DNA of 64,000 bases from the NCBI RefSeq assembly GCF_009688965.1, contig NZ_AP021875.1, forward strand, positions 1,054,001-1,118,000, written 5' to 3'. Below, piece after piece: positions 26,338 to 36,012 of the stretch; within the stretch, counting starts at the first letter, position 1; each line of letters begins with the position of its first letter. Below the pieces are notes generated by a model. The model searched no databases. It worked only from the letters and a program-made list of their open reading frames with translations, and was not told where the DNA came from. The position numbers were made by a program, and so were the translations under genes. This DNA comes from Desulfosarcina widdelii. GTDB taxonomy: Bacteria; Desulfobacterota; Desulfobacteria; Desulfobacterales; Desulfosarcinaceae.

Positions 26338-27141
26338 ATGGCAGTCGAGGATTATATCCGCGAGCGGTTTTTTCCGCACCTGTGGTGTCCGGGTTGCGGC
26401 CACGGGATCGTGCTCAACGGGCTGATCCGCGCGGTGGAAAAGCTGGGCATGAGCCGCAACGAGATCGTGATGGTGTCGGGCATCGGCTGCTCGTCGCGCA
26501 TCTCGGGGTACATGGACTTTCACACCCTGCACACGATTCACGGCCGGGCCCTGGCCTTCGCCACGGGGGTGAAGCTGAGCAAGCCGGAGCTGAACGTGAT
26601 CGTGCCCATGGGCGACGGGGACGCATTGTCCATCGGTGGCAACCACTTCATCCACGCGGCCCGGCGCAACATCGACATGACGGCCATCGTGATGAACAAC
26701 CGCATCTACGGGATGACCGGCGGACAGTACTCTCCATTGACCGGCCCGGGCATGATGGCCACCACGGCGCCGTACCGCAACATCGACCAGGGGTTCGACG
26801 TGGTGGAGATGGCCAAAGCGGCCGGGGCCACCTTCGTGGCCCGCACCACCACCTATCACGTGACGCAGATGGCGGACATCATCCGCGAGGCCGTCGTTCA
26901 CGAGGGCTTTTCGGTGGTGGAGATCATGAGCCAGTGTCCGACCTACTTCGGCCGCAAGAACAAACTGGGCAGCGCGGTGGAGATGATGAAGCGCATGAAA
27001 GAGATCACCACGCCCATCGGTTCGAAGAAAAAGGCCGAGAACCCGGATCTGATCGAGCGGGGCATCTTCGTTCAGGAAGATCGTCCGGAATACTGCAGCG
27101 AGTACAGTCAAATCATCGAGCGGGCCATGGGGGGAAAATAG
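26338..27141 (+). CDS. korB: 2-oxoacid:ferredoxin oxidoreductase, beta (TPP) subunit
   Basis: 267 aa. The start HLWCPGCGHGIVLNGLIRAVEKLG and the thiamine pyrophosphate motif GDGDALSIGGNHFIHAARRNID followed by NNRIYGMTGGQ are exact family hallmarks. It carries TPP and completes the catalytic core with KorA. The gene begins directly after the korA stop with no gap and runs into korC with no gap, so all three are made in equal amounts. As a two-subunit A/B enzyme it is of the KorAB/VorAB type rather than the four-part POR with a long fused alpha subunit. Confidence 0.93.
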   Translation: MAVEDYIRERFFPHLWCPGCGHGIVLNGLIRAVEKLGMSRNEIVMVSGIGCSSRISGYMDFHTLHTIHGRALAFATGVKLSKPELNVIVPMGDGDALSIGGNHFIHAARRNIDMTAIVMNNRIYGMTGGQYSPLTGPGMMATTAPYRNIDQGFDVVEMAKAAGATFVARTTTYHVTQMADIIREAVVHEGFSVVEIMSQCPTYFGRKNKLGSAVEMMKRMKEITTPIGSKKKAENPDLIERGIFVQEDRPEYCSEYSQIIERAMGGK

Positions 27142-27684
27142 ATGGAACGATGTAGAATGGTATTTTCGGGATCGGGCGGCCAGGGAGTGATCACGGCCGC
27201 GATCGTCCTGGCCGAGGCTGCGGTATTGCACGAAGGACTGGAGGCGGTGCAGACCCAGGCCTACGGTGCGGCGGCCCGCGGCGGAGCCACGCGCTCGGAT
27301 GTGATCGTCTCGGACAGTACGATCAATTTTCCCAAGGTGATTCAGCCCAACGTACTGGTGTGCCTGACCCAGGAGGCCTACAACAAGTTTTGCGACATCA
27401 TCCGCCCCGGCGGGATTTTGCTCACCGATCCGCGCTATGTGCAGCCCCAGCTCAAGGTGGACGCCCGCCAGCACCAACTGCCCATGTACGAGACCGTGAT
27501 GGAGAAGATCGGCAAACCCATCGTGTTCAACATCTGCATGCTGGGCGCGGTGGTGGGCCTGACCGACCTGGTGCGACCCAAGTCGATCATGAAGGTGCTC
27601 GAAACGCGCATTCCTTCCGGCTTTCTGGAGATGAACCAGAAGGCCCTGGATCTTGGGCTGGAATTGGGGCGGGGGGGCGGCTGA
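27142..27684 (+). CDS. korC: 2-oxoacid:ferredoxin oxidoreductase, gamma subunit
   Basis: 180 aa. The start FSGSGGQGVITAAIVLAEAAVLHEGLEAVQTQAYGAAARGG is typical of the gamma subunit, as is FPKVIQPNVLVCLTQEAYNKFCDII. This subunit binds CoA and holds the complex together. It is contiguous with korB (ATG directly after the stop). A perfect GC-rich palindrome 42 bases after its stop may end the transcript. The C-terminus (ELGRGGG) is slightly low-complexity. Confidence 0.92.
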   Translation: MERCRMVFSGSGGQGVITAAIVLAEAAVLHEGLEAVQTQAYGAAARGGATRSDVIVSDSTINFPKVIQPNVLVCLTQEAYNKFCDIIRPGGILLTDPRYVQPQLKVDARQHQLPMYETVMEKIGKPIVFNICMLGAVVGLTDLVRPKSIMKVLETRIPSGFLEMNQKALDLGLELGRGGG

Positions 27685-27725
27685 GGAACCGGCCAATATT
27701 TACTGACCGTCGTCGTCGATTTAGC

Positions 27726-27749
27726 AAGGGCGACCGGCCGGTCGCCCTT
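27726..27749. repeat. perfect 24-bp palindrome (REP-like), possible korDABC transcript end
   Basis: AAGGGCGACCGG followed at once by CCGGTCGCCCTT is fully self-complementary; the flanking bases include CTTACAAA rather than a T-run. REP-type palindromes of this sequence class are common in proteobacterial intergenic DNA. It lies between korC and the convergent uspA gene and could stabilise 3' ends of either transcript. The remainder of the gap (27685-27881) shows no gene. Confidence 0.7.
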
Positions 27750-27881
27750 ACAAACGATGGGGTTTCAATCAATGCGGGAAAAGCCATCCAGGCACCTCCT
27801 CCTCCCGCTGAGAGCCAAACGTAGTACCAGCATATTACGCACCCAATTATATATATGTTTACGTTTGGCTCTCTTTCCTTT

Positions 27882-28787
27882 TTATGGTGGACAAACGGAC
27901 AGCACCGGGCAGGCCACCCCGCGAATCACACGGTCGGTGGTCGATCCCAAAAGCATGGTTTCCACCAGAGAGTGACCGCGGACGCCGAGAACAATGAGGT
28001 CGACCTGTTGTTCCTCCGCATAGGCAATCAACGACTGGAATGGCTTGCCGGTCTTGCAGCCTATTTCGATCTTGCACCAGTTTTCTGCCCCTTCGGGAAC
28101 CAGGGCTTCCAATCGCTGTCTGCAGCCGGTAGTCACCTCGGTAAGCGCCTCTGCCCCTATGGAATCCGGAAGCATGGCATCTCTGTATGCAAACGGTTCG
28201 ATGACGTGGACCAGATGAATGACGGCTTCAAATTCCTGGGCCAGACTGAACCCGAATTCAACCGCACGGCCCGAATCCGCCGAAAAATCGCAGCCCACCA
28301 GAATCTGTTTGAATCCGAACCCTTTGAACTGTTTTTCCATGCGCCCGGCCTTCTCGGGTGGGGTGACCACCAGAAGCGGGCAGCCGATGGTCCGCAGCAG
28401 TCGCTCTGTGACCGATCCGAGAAACAGGCGTTTGATACCCGTACGTCCGTGGGTGGAAACGATGGCCAAATCGGCCTGCTTCTCCGACGCCAGACGACAG
28501 AGAGTATGGGACACCGGCCCGGTTTCCACCACCGCCTCCCATTTAAGATCGCGGTCTGATACCAGCGCCTGGATCTGTTCCAGGGCACCGGCTTTCATCT
28601 CTTCGATCTGATCCTCCTGGTAAACGAAGGCCGCACCATGCATACTGACCATGGGCAGATCGATCACATGGCAGATGGTCAGCCTGGCACCGAACTCTTC
28701 GGCCATGCCGATGGCCTGAATTGCGGCTGAATTGGAGTAGTCGGAAAGATCCGTGGCGCAGAGAATCCGTTGAAAATGAATTTTCAT
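27882..28787 (-). CDS. tandem universal stress protein (UspA)
   Basis: 301 aa made of two Usp domains, about 1-145 and 155-300. Each starts with the typical strand (RILCATDLSDYSNSA; QILVGCDFSADSGRA) and carries an ATP-binding loop: STHGRTGIKRLFLGSVTERLL in the first and GVRGHSLVETMLLGSTTDRVI in the second, both G-x2-G-x9-G-S/T. Such proteins bind ATP and respond to starvation or redox stress; the exact role is unknown. The ATG is preceded by GGGAGG. It is divergent from the megasynthase gene, with 217 bases between the starts that hold the promoters but no obvious consensus pair. Confidence 0.93.
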   Translation of the reverse strand: MKIHFQRILCATDLSDYSNSAAIQAIGMAEEFGARLTICHVIDLPMVSMHGAAFVYQEDQIEEMKAGALEQIQALVSDRDLKWEAVVETGPVSHTLCRLASEKQADLAIVSTHGRTGIKRLFLGSVTERLLRTIGCPLLVVTPPEKAGRMEKQFKGFGFKQILVGCDFSADSGRAVEFGFSLAQEFEAVIHLVHVIEPFAYRDAMLPDSIGAEALTEVTTGCRQRLEALVPEGAENWCKIEIGCKTGKPFQSLIAYAEEQQVDLIVLGVRGHSLVETMLLGSTTDRVIRGVACPVLSVCPP

Positions 28788-29004
28788 GGTCCACCTCCCT
28801 GCTGTTAAGTTTTTCTCTTTTCTTTAACCATAGCCCCAGCCATGGCTGCTGTCAAAGCAAATCCAATCTCGAATGATTCTTGCGTTCTATCGTCGAAACA
28901 GGTATGTTTTCAGTTTTGAAATTCGGCGGGAACCCTGACCGCTGATTTGTTCATTTTAGGAAATCGCTTCCTTACACTTGGGAACATCGCCAACGCTTTG
29001 GCAT

Positions 29005-32000
29005 ATGAATAGACACCCTCTCATCGCCGTAGTCGGGATGGACGGCATCTTTCCCGGCGCCCTGAACCTGGACGCTTTCTGGACCAATATCGTCAAGGGG
29101 ATCGACCAGTCCGCACCGGTGCCGGAGAATCGTTGGATCGCTTCGCCTAAAGATCGGCTCAGCGACGGTTTGGTAACGGATCGCACCTATTCCCGCAATG
29201 CCTGCCTGATCCGGGATTTTCATTTCGATCCACATGGATTCGACCTGGATCCCGAAGTCACCCGGCATCTGGACCCTGTTCACCAACTGACCCTGACGGC
29301 CGGCAAAAAAGCAGTTGCAGGCTGCAGCACCGCCGATGTCGCTCCGCAGCGGGTCGACACGATTCTGGCGGCCATCGCCCTGCCCACGGACAGTGCTTCC
29401 GCATTCACCCGCACGATACTGGGCGAAACCATCTCCCGGAAACTATTCCCTGTTAAAACGGATAGAAAAAGCGTTATCACCAAACCCAGGGCCCTGGCCA
29501 GCCGGGTGGACGGACTGCCGGCCGCACTGCTGGCAGCGGAAATGGGATTCGGCGGCAATTGCTTCACCCTGGATGCGGCCTGTGCCTCGTCCACGTACGC
29601 CGTCAAGCTGGCCTGCGACGCGTTGGCCTTCGGACGAGCGGACATGGTCGTGACCGGCGGAGTATCCCGGCCGGAATGTCTTTACACCCAGACCGGCTTC
29701 AGCCAGTTGCAGGCCCTGAGTCGCTCGGGTCGTTGCGCTCCTTTCGACCACCGGGCGGACGGCCTGGTGGTTGGCGAAGGGGTCGGCATCCTCGTTCTCA
29801 AGCGCCTTTCCGATGCTATCCATCAAGGCGATACCATCCACGGCGTGATCCACGGCATCGGTCTGTCCAACGACATGCGCGGCAACCTGCTGGCTCCGGA
29901 AAGCCGTGGCCAGGTCCGCGCCATGCAGGCCGCTTACGCCATGGCGAGTTGGCGGCCTTCGGACGTGGACCTGATCGAATGCCACGGCACCGGCACGCGG
30001 GCCGGCGACACCACGGAAATCGAAAGCCTGATCCAACTGTGGCAGGATGAATCCAGAGAGTCCGGTTCTTGTGCCATCGGTTCGGTGAAATCCATGATCG
30101 GCCATCTGCTGACTGCGGCCGGTGCCGCCGGCCTGATCAAAGTCCTGCTGGCCATGCACCACCGGACGCTGCCGCCATCCATCAATTTCGACCGTCCGCC
30201 GGCAGACAGTCCACTTCCGGACAGCCCCTTCAGGGTCCAAATCCAACCGGAACCCTGGCAAACGGGCGAGTCCGGCAAACCCATGCGCACTGCGGTGAGC
30301 GCTTTCGGTTTCGGCGGCATCAACGCCCATATCCTGTTGCAGGAATGGCCCTCCTCGTCCAGGCAGACACCCGATGTCGAATCGCATCCCATTATCACCA
30401 TGGAAAGCAAGGCCGAAGTCCCGCCTGCGCAACCCATGGCCATCGTGGGCATGGATGTTTCCGTCGGACCGTTGACCCATTTGAAATCATACGAAAAAGC
30501 GTTGTTTCAGGGCGCCAGTGCCATTTCTCGGCGCCCCGGTGATCGATGGAAAGGTGCCGACGCCGAAGCAATCGGCCACATCGACGGCATCGATCCGTCG
30601 GGCGCCTACATGCAGCAATTGGACCTGACCGTGGGCGAGTTCCAGATTCCGCCCAAGGAGATCGGCGACATCCTTCCCCAGCAGTTGCTGGCGCTCAAAG
30701 TCGGCGCCGGAGCCTTGCAGGATGCCGGTCTTTCGTTGAAGACCCCGCGCGAACGAATGGGCGTCGTAATGGGGATCGGATTCGATTTCGAAGCCACCAA
30801 CTTTCATCTGCGCTGGCAGTTCCAAGGTGCCGCAGATCGTTGGAACGCAGACCATGGCTTAAACTTGGACGACAATTCTTTAAAGCAATGGATCGAACAA
30901 TTGCGGGAAGGATGCGGCCCGCCGCTGACCCCGTCCCGGGTCATGGGAGCCCTGGGGGGCATCGTTGCCAGCCGCATGGCGCGGGAATTCCGTTTCGGTG
31001 GACCCAGTTTCGTGGTGTCGGCGGACACGGCATCGGGCATCCAGTCCCTGCAGGTGGCCGTGGACCTGTTGCGCCAGGATGCCGTGGACGCCATGCTGGT
31101 AGGTGCGGTGGATCTGGCCGGCGAAGCACGCAATCTCGTTCGACTCCATCGCTGGCTGCCGTTTTCGAAAACCGACCGCGTACGCCCTTTCGATGCCGAT
31201 GCCGACGGCACGCTGCCGGGCGACGGTGCCGCGGCTCTGGTGCTCAAGCGTCTCGACCGCGCCCGGGCCGATAACGACCGCATCTACGCTGTGATCCACG
31301 GCATCGGCACGGCTTCCGGCGGCGACCCTGTCACCGGCAACCTTCCCCCATCCGTCTATACCCGTTCCCTTTCGGCGGCTTTCCGCGACGTCCGAATCGG
31401 ACCTGATGCTGTTTCCTACTTGGAAACCCACGGTTCCGGGGTTCCGGAACAGGATCGCAGGGAACTGGAAGCCCTGACAGAATTTTTCGGTGGCGTGAAT
31501 CCTGACGATCCTTCCAGGGCCATTGCCCTGGGCGCTTCCACGCCCATCGGCGGTTTCACGGGCGCTGCCCACGGTCTGATCTCGCTGGCCAAGGCGTCAT
31601 TGAGCCTTTACCGTCGGCAACTGCCGCCTTTACCCGGCTGTGACGTTCTGACCGGCGGTACCGGCTCATGGGGGCCGTTTCATGTTCCGCGTGATCGTCA
31701 ACCCTGGTATCGGGACCGGGAAGACGGACCGCGCACCGCCTGCTGCGCGTCCGTTACCATGGACGGCAGTTGCGGCCATGTCCTGCTCCAGGAACATGAA
31801 GCGCCTGCCGACAAGGCTGCGGGTCTGATCGAAACGCTCTCGTCGAAAACCACTCCCGGTCTTTTTGTTGTTACCGGCGATACCCCCCGGGAATTGTCCG
31901 AGCGTCTGACGCAGCTTGAAACATACGTAAAGGATGCCCTCGGCCCAATCACGGTCGAGTCGGCCGCCGCCCGCTGGATGGCATCGCAGCCGCCGCAATC

Positions 32001-35000
32001 CGGGCACAAGCTGACTATGGTGCTGATCTTCCAACCCGATCAAGATCCAGATGATCTGTTCCAGGAAGCCAGGCGTGCCATCGATTCCGATGGATCCGAC
32101 CCGTTTTCCAAACAGGTATTTTATACCGGCCGCCCCATGGGTGCCGATGCCAAAGTCGTCTGGGTCTATCCGGGATCGGGCAACCACTATTTGGGGATGG
32201 GTCGGGAGCTGGCCCTGCGGTTTCCCGCCACGGCCGCCGACATGGACCACCGGACGGCCCGCCTGAAAACCCAGTTCCGGCCCTGGCATCTGATGCCCTG
32301 GCGTCAGTCCTGGCATCCGCAATGGGAAAGGGATGCCGACCATCGTCTGCAATCGGACCCGCTGAACATGATTTTCGGACAGGTGGTCTTCGGCAGTCTG
32401 ATGACCGACATCCTCAAACGGTTTTCCATTCCTGCCGACGCTCTCATCGGCTACAGCCTGGGCGAGTCCGCCGCGCTGTTCGCCCACGGCGTGTGGTCGG
32501 ACCGCGGGGACATGTTGGCGCGCATGCAGGCCACCGATCTGTTCACCACCCAGTTGGCCGGACCCTGCCAATCCCTGCGCCGGGCCTGGAATATCCCTGA
32601 AACCCAGCCGGCAAACTGGAAGGTCGCGGTCGTCAACCGGCCGTCCGATCAGGTTCGAAAAGTTTTAAGCGATATCGAGCATGCCCGCCTGCTCATTGTC
32701 AACACTCCCGAAGAGTGTGTCATCGGCGGATTGGCGCCGGCGGTGGAACAGGCTGTCATGGCCCTGGGCTGCCAGGCAGTCTACCTGGATGGCGTGGTCA
32801 CCGTCCACTGCGATGCTGCCCGCCCGGTGGCCGAGGCCTACCGGAAGCTGCATCGGTTTCCCACCACGGCTTTGCAGGGCCTGGAGGTATACAGTTGCAG
32901 TTGGGGCAAATCCTATGCGGTCACCCCGGATAGCGTTGCCGATTCAATAGAAAAACAGGCGGTTGACGGATTCGACTTCACCCGGACGATCAACCAGGCC
33001 TATGCCGACGGCGGCCGTGTTTTCATCGAAGCCGGCCCCCGGGCATCGTGCAGTCGCATGATCGACCGCATCCTGGCGGACAAACCCCACCTGGCCGTGG
33101 CCGCCAATCACGGCAACACCAATGAGGTCGATGCCCTGCTGCGCTGTCTGGCGCGTCTGTTCACCCAACGGGTACCCATGGACCTGTCGGCCCTATACAA
33201 TGATTTCGATGTCTCTACCGCTGCTGCTCCGGCCGAAAAATCACGGGTTGTATCGGTTCCAGTTGGCGGTCAGCGACTTGAACCGACCCTGCCACAGTTT
33301 CGGCAGCAGCCATCCTCGCGGCAACCATCGCCTGAAACGATCAAACCACGACAGGCTCAAACACAAACGTCAGCGCCGGCTATGAACTCCCTCGAACAAC
33401 TGCTGGAAACCGCCCGACGCAACATGCAGGCCACGGCAGACGCGCACCAATGCTTTCTCGATATCTCCCGGGAGATGACCCGGGCCTATGCAGACACCTT
33501 CGAGCTGCAAAACCGGCTGCTGGCCTCCGGTGCACAACCGATAAAAGACAATCTGGCTGCTTCCGTTGCGCCGTCAACACCCTCTCCTGCCGCTCCGGTT
33601 GCGAAACCGGCACCGGCCTTCGACCGTGACATGTGCATGAAGTTCGCCATCGGTAAGGTAGGACAGGTATTGGGGCCGGCCTTCGAGGTGGTGGATACCT
33701 ATCGGGTGCGGGTGCGGCTGCCCGACGAACCCCTGATGCTGGTGGACCGCATTCTTTCCGTCGAGGGCGAAATGCTCTCCATGACTTCCGGGAAGGTAGT
33801 GACCGAACATGACGTGCTGCCCGGCGCCTGGTACCTGGACGGCGACCGCGCTCCGGTCTGCATCAGTGTGGAGGCCGGCCAGGCCGACCTGTTCCTCAGT
33901 TCCTACCTGGGCATCGATCACCAGGTGAAAGGCGAGCGGGCCTACCGTCTGCTCGACGCCGTGGTGACCTTTCACCGTGGGCTGCCGCGCCCGGGAGACA
34001 CCATCCGCTATGAAATCGCCGTCGATCGCTTCGTCCGTCAGGGGGACACCTGGATGTTCTTCTTCCGCTTCGAAGGCTTCATCGGTGACCAGCATCTGAT
34101 TACCATGCGCGACGGCTGCGCCGGTTTTTTCACCGAAGCGGAGGTGCACAATTCCGGAGGCATCATCCTCACCGAGTCGGAGCGCAAACCCGTTGCCGGC
34201 AAACGCCCGGCTGACTGGCAGCCGCCGGTCCCCATGGCCAAGGAATCCTATTCCGACGATCAGGTGGACGCCCTGCGCCGCGGCGATCTGGCCGGCTGCT
34301 TCGGCAGTGCCTTCGAGGGCATTGCTCTGGCCGATTCCCTGCACCTGCCCGGCGGGCGCATGCACCTGATCCACCGTGTGCTGGAACTGGATCCCACAGG
34401 CGGCCGTTATGGCCTGGGCCTGATCCGGGCCGAAGCCGACATCCATCCTGACGACTGGTTTCTGACCTGCCATTTCGTGGACGACAAGGTCATGCCCGGC
34501 ACCCTGATGTACGAGTGCTGCGCCCACACCCTGCGGGTCTTTCTACAGCGCATGGGGTGGGTGACGGACAAGCCCGGCGCGTGCTATGAACCGGTCATCG
34601 GCAACGGGGCCCGGCTCAAGTGCCGGGGGCCGGTGACCCCTGCCACCTGTCACGTGCACTACGAAATTCAGATCAGCGAAATCGGGTACGGCCCCGAACC
34701 CTATGTGGTTGCCGACGCCCACATGTCCGCCGACGGACGGCCCATTGTCTTTTTCAAGGACATGTCCATGCAGATGAGCGGCGTCGGACGCGAAGACCTC
34801 GAGGCGGTCTGGAGGAAAAAATCCACTGCTCCGGTGTTCAACGAAAAGACCGCGGCCCCTTTGTACGATCGGGCCGCAATCCTGGCTTTTGCCACAGGCA
34901 ACCCCTCCGATGCCTTTGGAGAGCCATATCGCGTTTTCGACCAACAGCGTAAAATCGCCCGGCTGCCCGGACCGCCCTACTGCTTCATGGACCGGGTCGT

Positions 35001-36012
35001 CGCGGTGGAACCGGAACCCTGGAAACTGACGCCCGGCGGCTGGGTTACCGCCCAATACGACCTTTCTCCGAACGAATGGTATTTTGCCGCCGACCGCAGT
35101 GGGGTCATGCCCTTTTGCGTCCTGCTGGAAATCGCCCTGCAGCCCTGCGGATGGCTGGCGGCCTTTGCCGGGTCGGCCCTGCGCAGCCAGCGGGACCTGA
35201 AATTCCGCAACCTGGGAGGCAGCGCCGTCCTACACCGTCAGGTCACCCCGGACACCGGGCAGATGACCATGCGCTGCCGCATGACCAAGGTGAGCGAAGC
35301 GGCCGACATGATCATCGAGAATTTCGATTTCGAGGTACATGACGGAAGCGGTCCGGTCTATACCGGCGACACCTATTTCGGCTTTTTTTCCGCCGAAGCG
35401 CTGGCCCAGCAAAAGGGAATGGGTGCCGGCGATCCCATGGTTCAAGCCCTGGCTCCTTTTTCCGGGGAGGCCCGGGGAGAGACATCCCTGAACATAGAGC
35501 CGCCGATCACCCCGGACGAGTCCGCGGTCATGTCGCTTTCGGTCGACCGACTGGAACTACCCGGCAAGGCCCTTTTGATGGTGGACGACATCGCCGCCCA
35601 CTTTGATGTGGAAACCGACGAGGCGAAATACATCCGGGGCACCAAGCAGGTGGACCCCGAGGAGTGGTTTTTCAAGGCCCATTTTTACCAGGATCCCGTC
35701 TGCCCGGGATCGCTGGGGCTGGAATCCTTCATCCAATTGATGAAAACGGCGGCAATGAAACGCTGGCCCGAGCTGATCGACACCCATCGGTTTCGCATGC
35801 AGGAAGGCAGCCGCCACACGTGGACCTATCGCGGTCAGATTGTACCGACCAACAAAACGATTGCCGTGGAAGCCCGGATCGCCTGTGTTGCGGACAGTCC
35901 CACACCGCTGATTAGGGCCGACGGCCTGCTCAGCGTGGACGGCCTGCCCATCTACAAAATGGAAAACTTCGAACTGGCCCTGGTTCCGGCAACCGAAAGC
36001 AGGCACGCATGA
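29005..36012 (+). CDS. PUFA-synthase-like megasynthase, KS-CLF-AT-DH-DH (PfaC/Pfa3-like)
   Basis: 2335 aa from ATG 29005. Domains: ketosynthase (about 1-455) with intact triad Cys193, His327 and His367; a chain-length-factor-like KS (about 480-905) in which the Cys is Thr675 and the second His is Gly (TPIGGFTG), so non-condensing; acyltransferase (about 1050-1400) with VYPGSGNHY, nucleophile Ser1151 in GYSLGE and His1268; a Gln/Pro/Ala-rich linker with a helix (about 1400-1535); then four hot-dog folds as two dehydratase units (about 1545-1910 and 1975-2325), each with one degenerate and one active half (His1823 in TCHF, His2226 in KAHF). This order matches myxobacterial Pfa3 without its C-terminal acylglycerol-phosphate acyltransferase. 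Its stop overlaps oleB by 4 bases. Confidence 0.93.
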   Translation: MNRHPLIAVVGMDGIFPGALNLDAFWTNIVKGIDQSAPVPENRWIASPKDRLSDGLVTDRTYSRNACLIRDFHFDPHGFDLDPEVTRHLDPVHQLTLTAGKKAVAGCSTADVAPQRVDTILAAIALPTDSASAFTRTILGETISRKLFPVKTDRKSVITKPRALASRVDGLPAALLAAEMGFGGNCFTLDAACASSTYAVKLACDALAFGRADMVVTGGVSRPECLYTQTGFSQLQALSRSGRCAPFDHRADGLVVGEGVGILVLKRLSDAIHQGDTIHGVIHGIGLSNDMRGNLLAPESRGQVRAMQAAYAMASWRPSDVDLIECHGTGTRAGDTTEIESLIQLWQDESRESGSCAIGSVKSMIGHLLTAAGAAGLIKVLLAMHHRTLPPSINFDRPPADSPLPDSPFRVQIQPEPWQTGESGKPMRTAVSAFGFGGINAHILLQEWPSSSRQTPDVESHPIITMESKAEVPPAQPMAIVGMDVSVGPLTHLKSYEKALFQGASAISRRPGDRWKGADAEAIGHIDGIDPSGAYMQQLDLTVGEFQIPPKEIGDILPQQLLALKVGAGALQDAGLSLKTPRERMGVVMGIGFDFEATNFHLRWQFQGAADRWNADHGLNLDDNSLKQWIEQLREGCGPPLTPSRVMGALGGIVASRMAREFRFGGPSFVVSADTASGIQSLQVAVDLLRQDAVDAMLVGAVDLAGEARNLVRLHRWLPFSKTDRVRPFDADADGTLPGDGAAALVLKRLDRARADNDRIYAVIHGIGTASGGDPVTGNLPPSVYTRSLSAAFRDVRIGPDAVSYLETHGSGVPEQDRRELEALTEFFGGVNPDDPSRAIALGASTPIGGFTGAAHGLISLAKASLSLYRRQLPPLPGCDVLTGGTGSWGPFHVPRDRQPWYRDREDGPRTACCASVTMDGSCGHVLLQEHEAPADKAAGLIETLSSKTTPGLFVVTGDTPRELSERLTQLETYVKDALGPITVESAAARWMASQPPQSGHKLTMVLIFQPDQDPDDLFQEARRAIDSDGSDPFSKQVFYTGRPMGADAKVVWVYPGSGNHYLGMGRELALRFPATAADMDHRTARLKTQFRPWHLMPWRQSWHPQWERDADHRLQSDPLNMIFGQVVFGSLMTDILKRFSIPADALIGYSLGESAALFAHGVWSDRGDMLARMQATDLFTTQLAGPCQSLRRAWNIPETQPANWKVAVVNRPSDQVRKVLSDIEHARLLIVNTPEECVIGGLAPAVEQAVMALGCQAVYLDGVVTVHCDAARPVAEAYRKLHRFPTTALQGLEVYSCSWGKSYAVTPDSVADSIEKQAVDGFDFTRTINQAYADGGRVFIEAGPRASCSRMIDRILADKPHLAVAANHGNTNEVDALLRCLARLFTQRVPMDLSALYNDFDVSTAAAPAEKSRVVSVPVGGQRLEPTLPQFRQQPSSRQPSPETIKPRQAQTQTSAPAMNSLEQLLETARRNMQATADAHQCFLDISREMTRAYADTFELQNRLLASGAQPIKDNLAASVAPSTPSPAAPVAKPAPAFDRDMCMKFAIGKVGQVLGPAFEVVDTYRVRVRLPDEPLMLVDRILSVEGEMLSMTSGKVVTEHDVLPGAWYLDGDRAPVCISVEAGQADLFLSSYLGIDHQVKGERAYRLLDAVVTFHRGLPRPGDTIRYEIAVDRFVRQGDTWMFFFRFEGFIGDQHLITMRDGCAGFFTEAEVHNSGGIILTESERKPVAGKRPADWQPPVPMAKESYSDDQVDALRRGDLAGCFGSAFEGIALADSLHLPGGRMHLIHRVLELDPTGGRYGLGLIRAEADIHPDDWFLTCHFVDDKVMPGTLMYECCAHTLRVFLQRMGWVTDKPGACYEPVIGNGARLKCRGPVTPATCHVHYEIQISEIGYGPEPYVVADAHMSADGRPIVFFKDMSMQMSGVGREDLEAVWRKKSTAPVFNEKTAAPLYDRAAILAFATGNPSDAFGEPYRVFDQQRKIARLPGPPYCFMDRVVAVEPEPWKLTPGGWVTAQYDLSPNEWYFAADRSGVMPFCVLLEIALQPCGWLAAFAGSALRSQRDLKFRNLGGSAVLHRQVTPDTGQMTMRCRMTKVSEAADMIIENFDFEVHDGSGPVYTGDTYFGFFSAEALAQQKGMGAGDPMVQALAPFSGEARGETSLNIEPPITPDESAVMSLSVDRLELPGKALLMVDDIAAHFDVETDEAKYIRGTKQVDPEEWFFKAHFYQDPVCPGSLGLESFIQLMKTAAMKRWPELIDTHRFRMQEGSRHTWTYRGQIVPTNKTIAVEARIACVADSPTPLIRADGLLSVDGLPIYKMENFELALVPATESRHA

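Noticed and set aside
25374..27155. 593-codon open frame on the plus strand inside korAB in another frame
   Set aside because: Composition is Arg/Gly/His-rich and it overlaps real KorA and KorB motifs; it is a frame shadow.
25186..27696. 836-codon open frame on the minus strand opposite korABC
   Set aside because: It is the shadow of highly GC-biased korABC codons; the sequence is rich in His, Val, Gly and Arg with no domain-like motif, and no ribosome site precedes its start.
29005..36012. OleA activity in one of the ketosynthase domains of the first megasynthase
   Set aside because: The KS domains look like PUFA-synthase KS/CLF, not the OleA thiolase fold; function as an OleA substitute is kept only as a hypothesis under findings.
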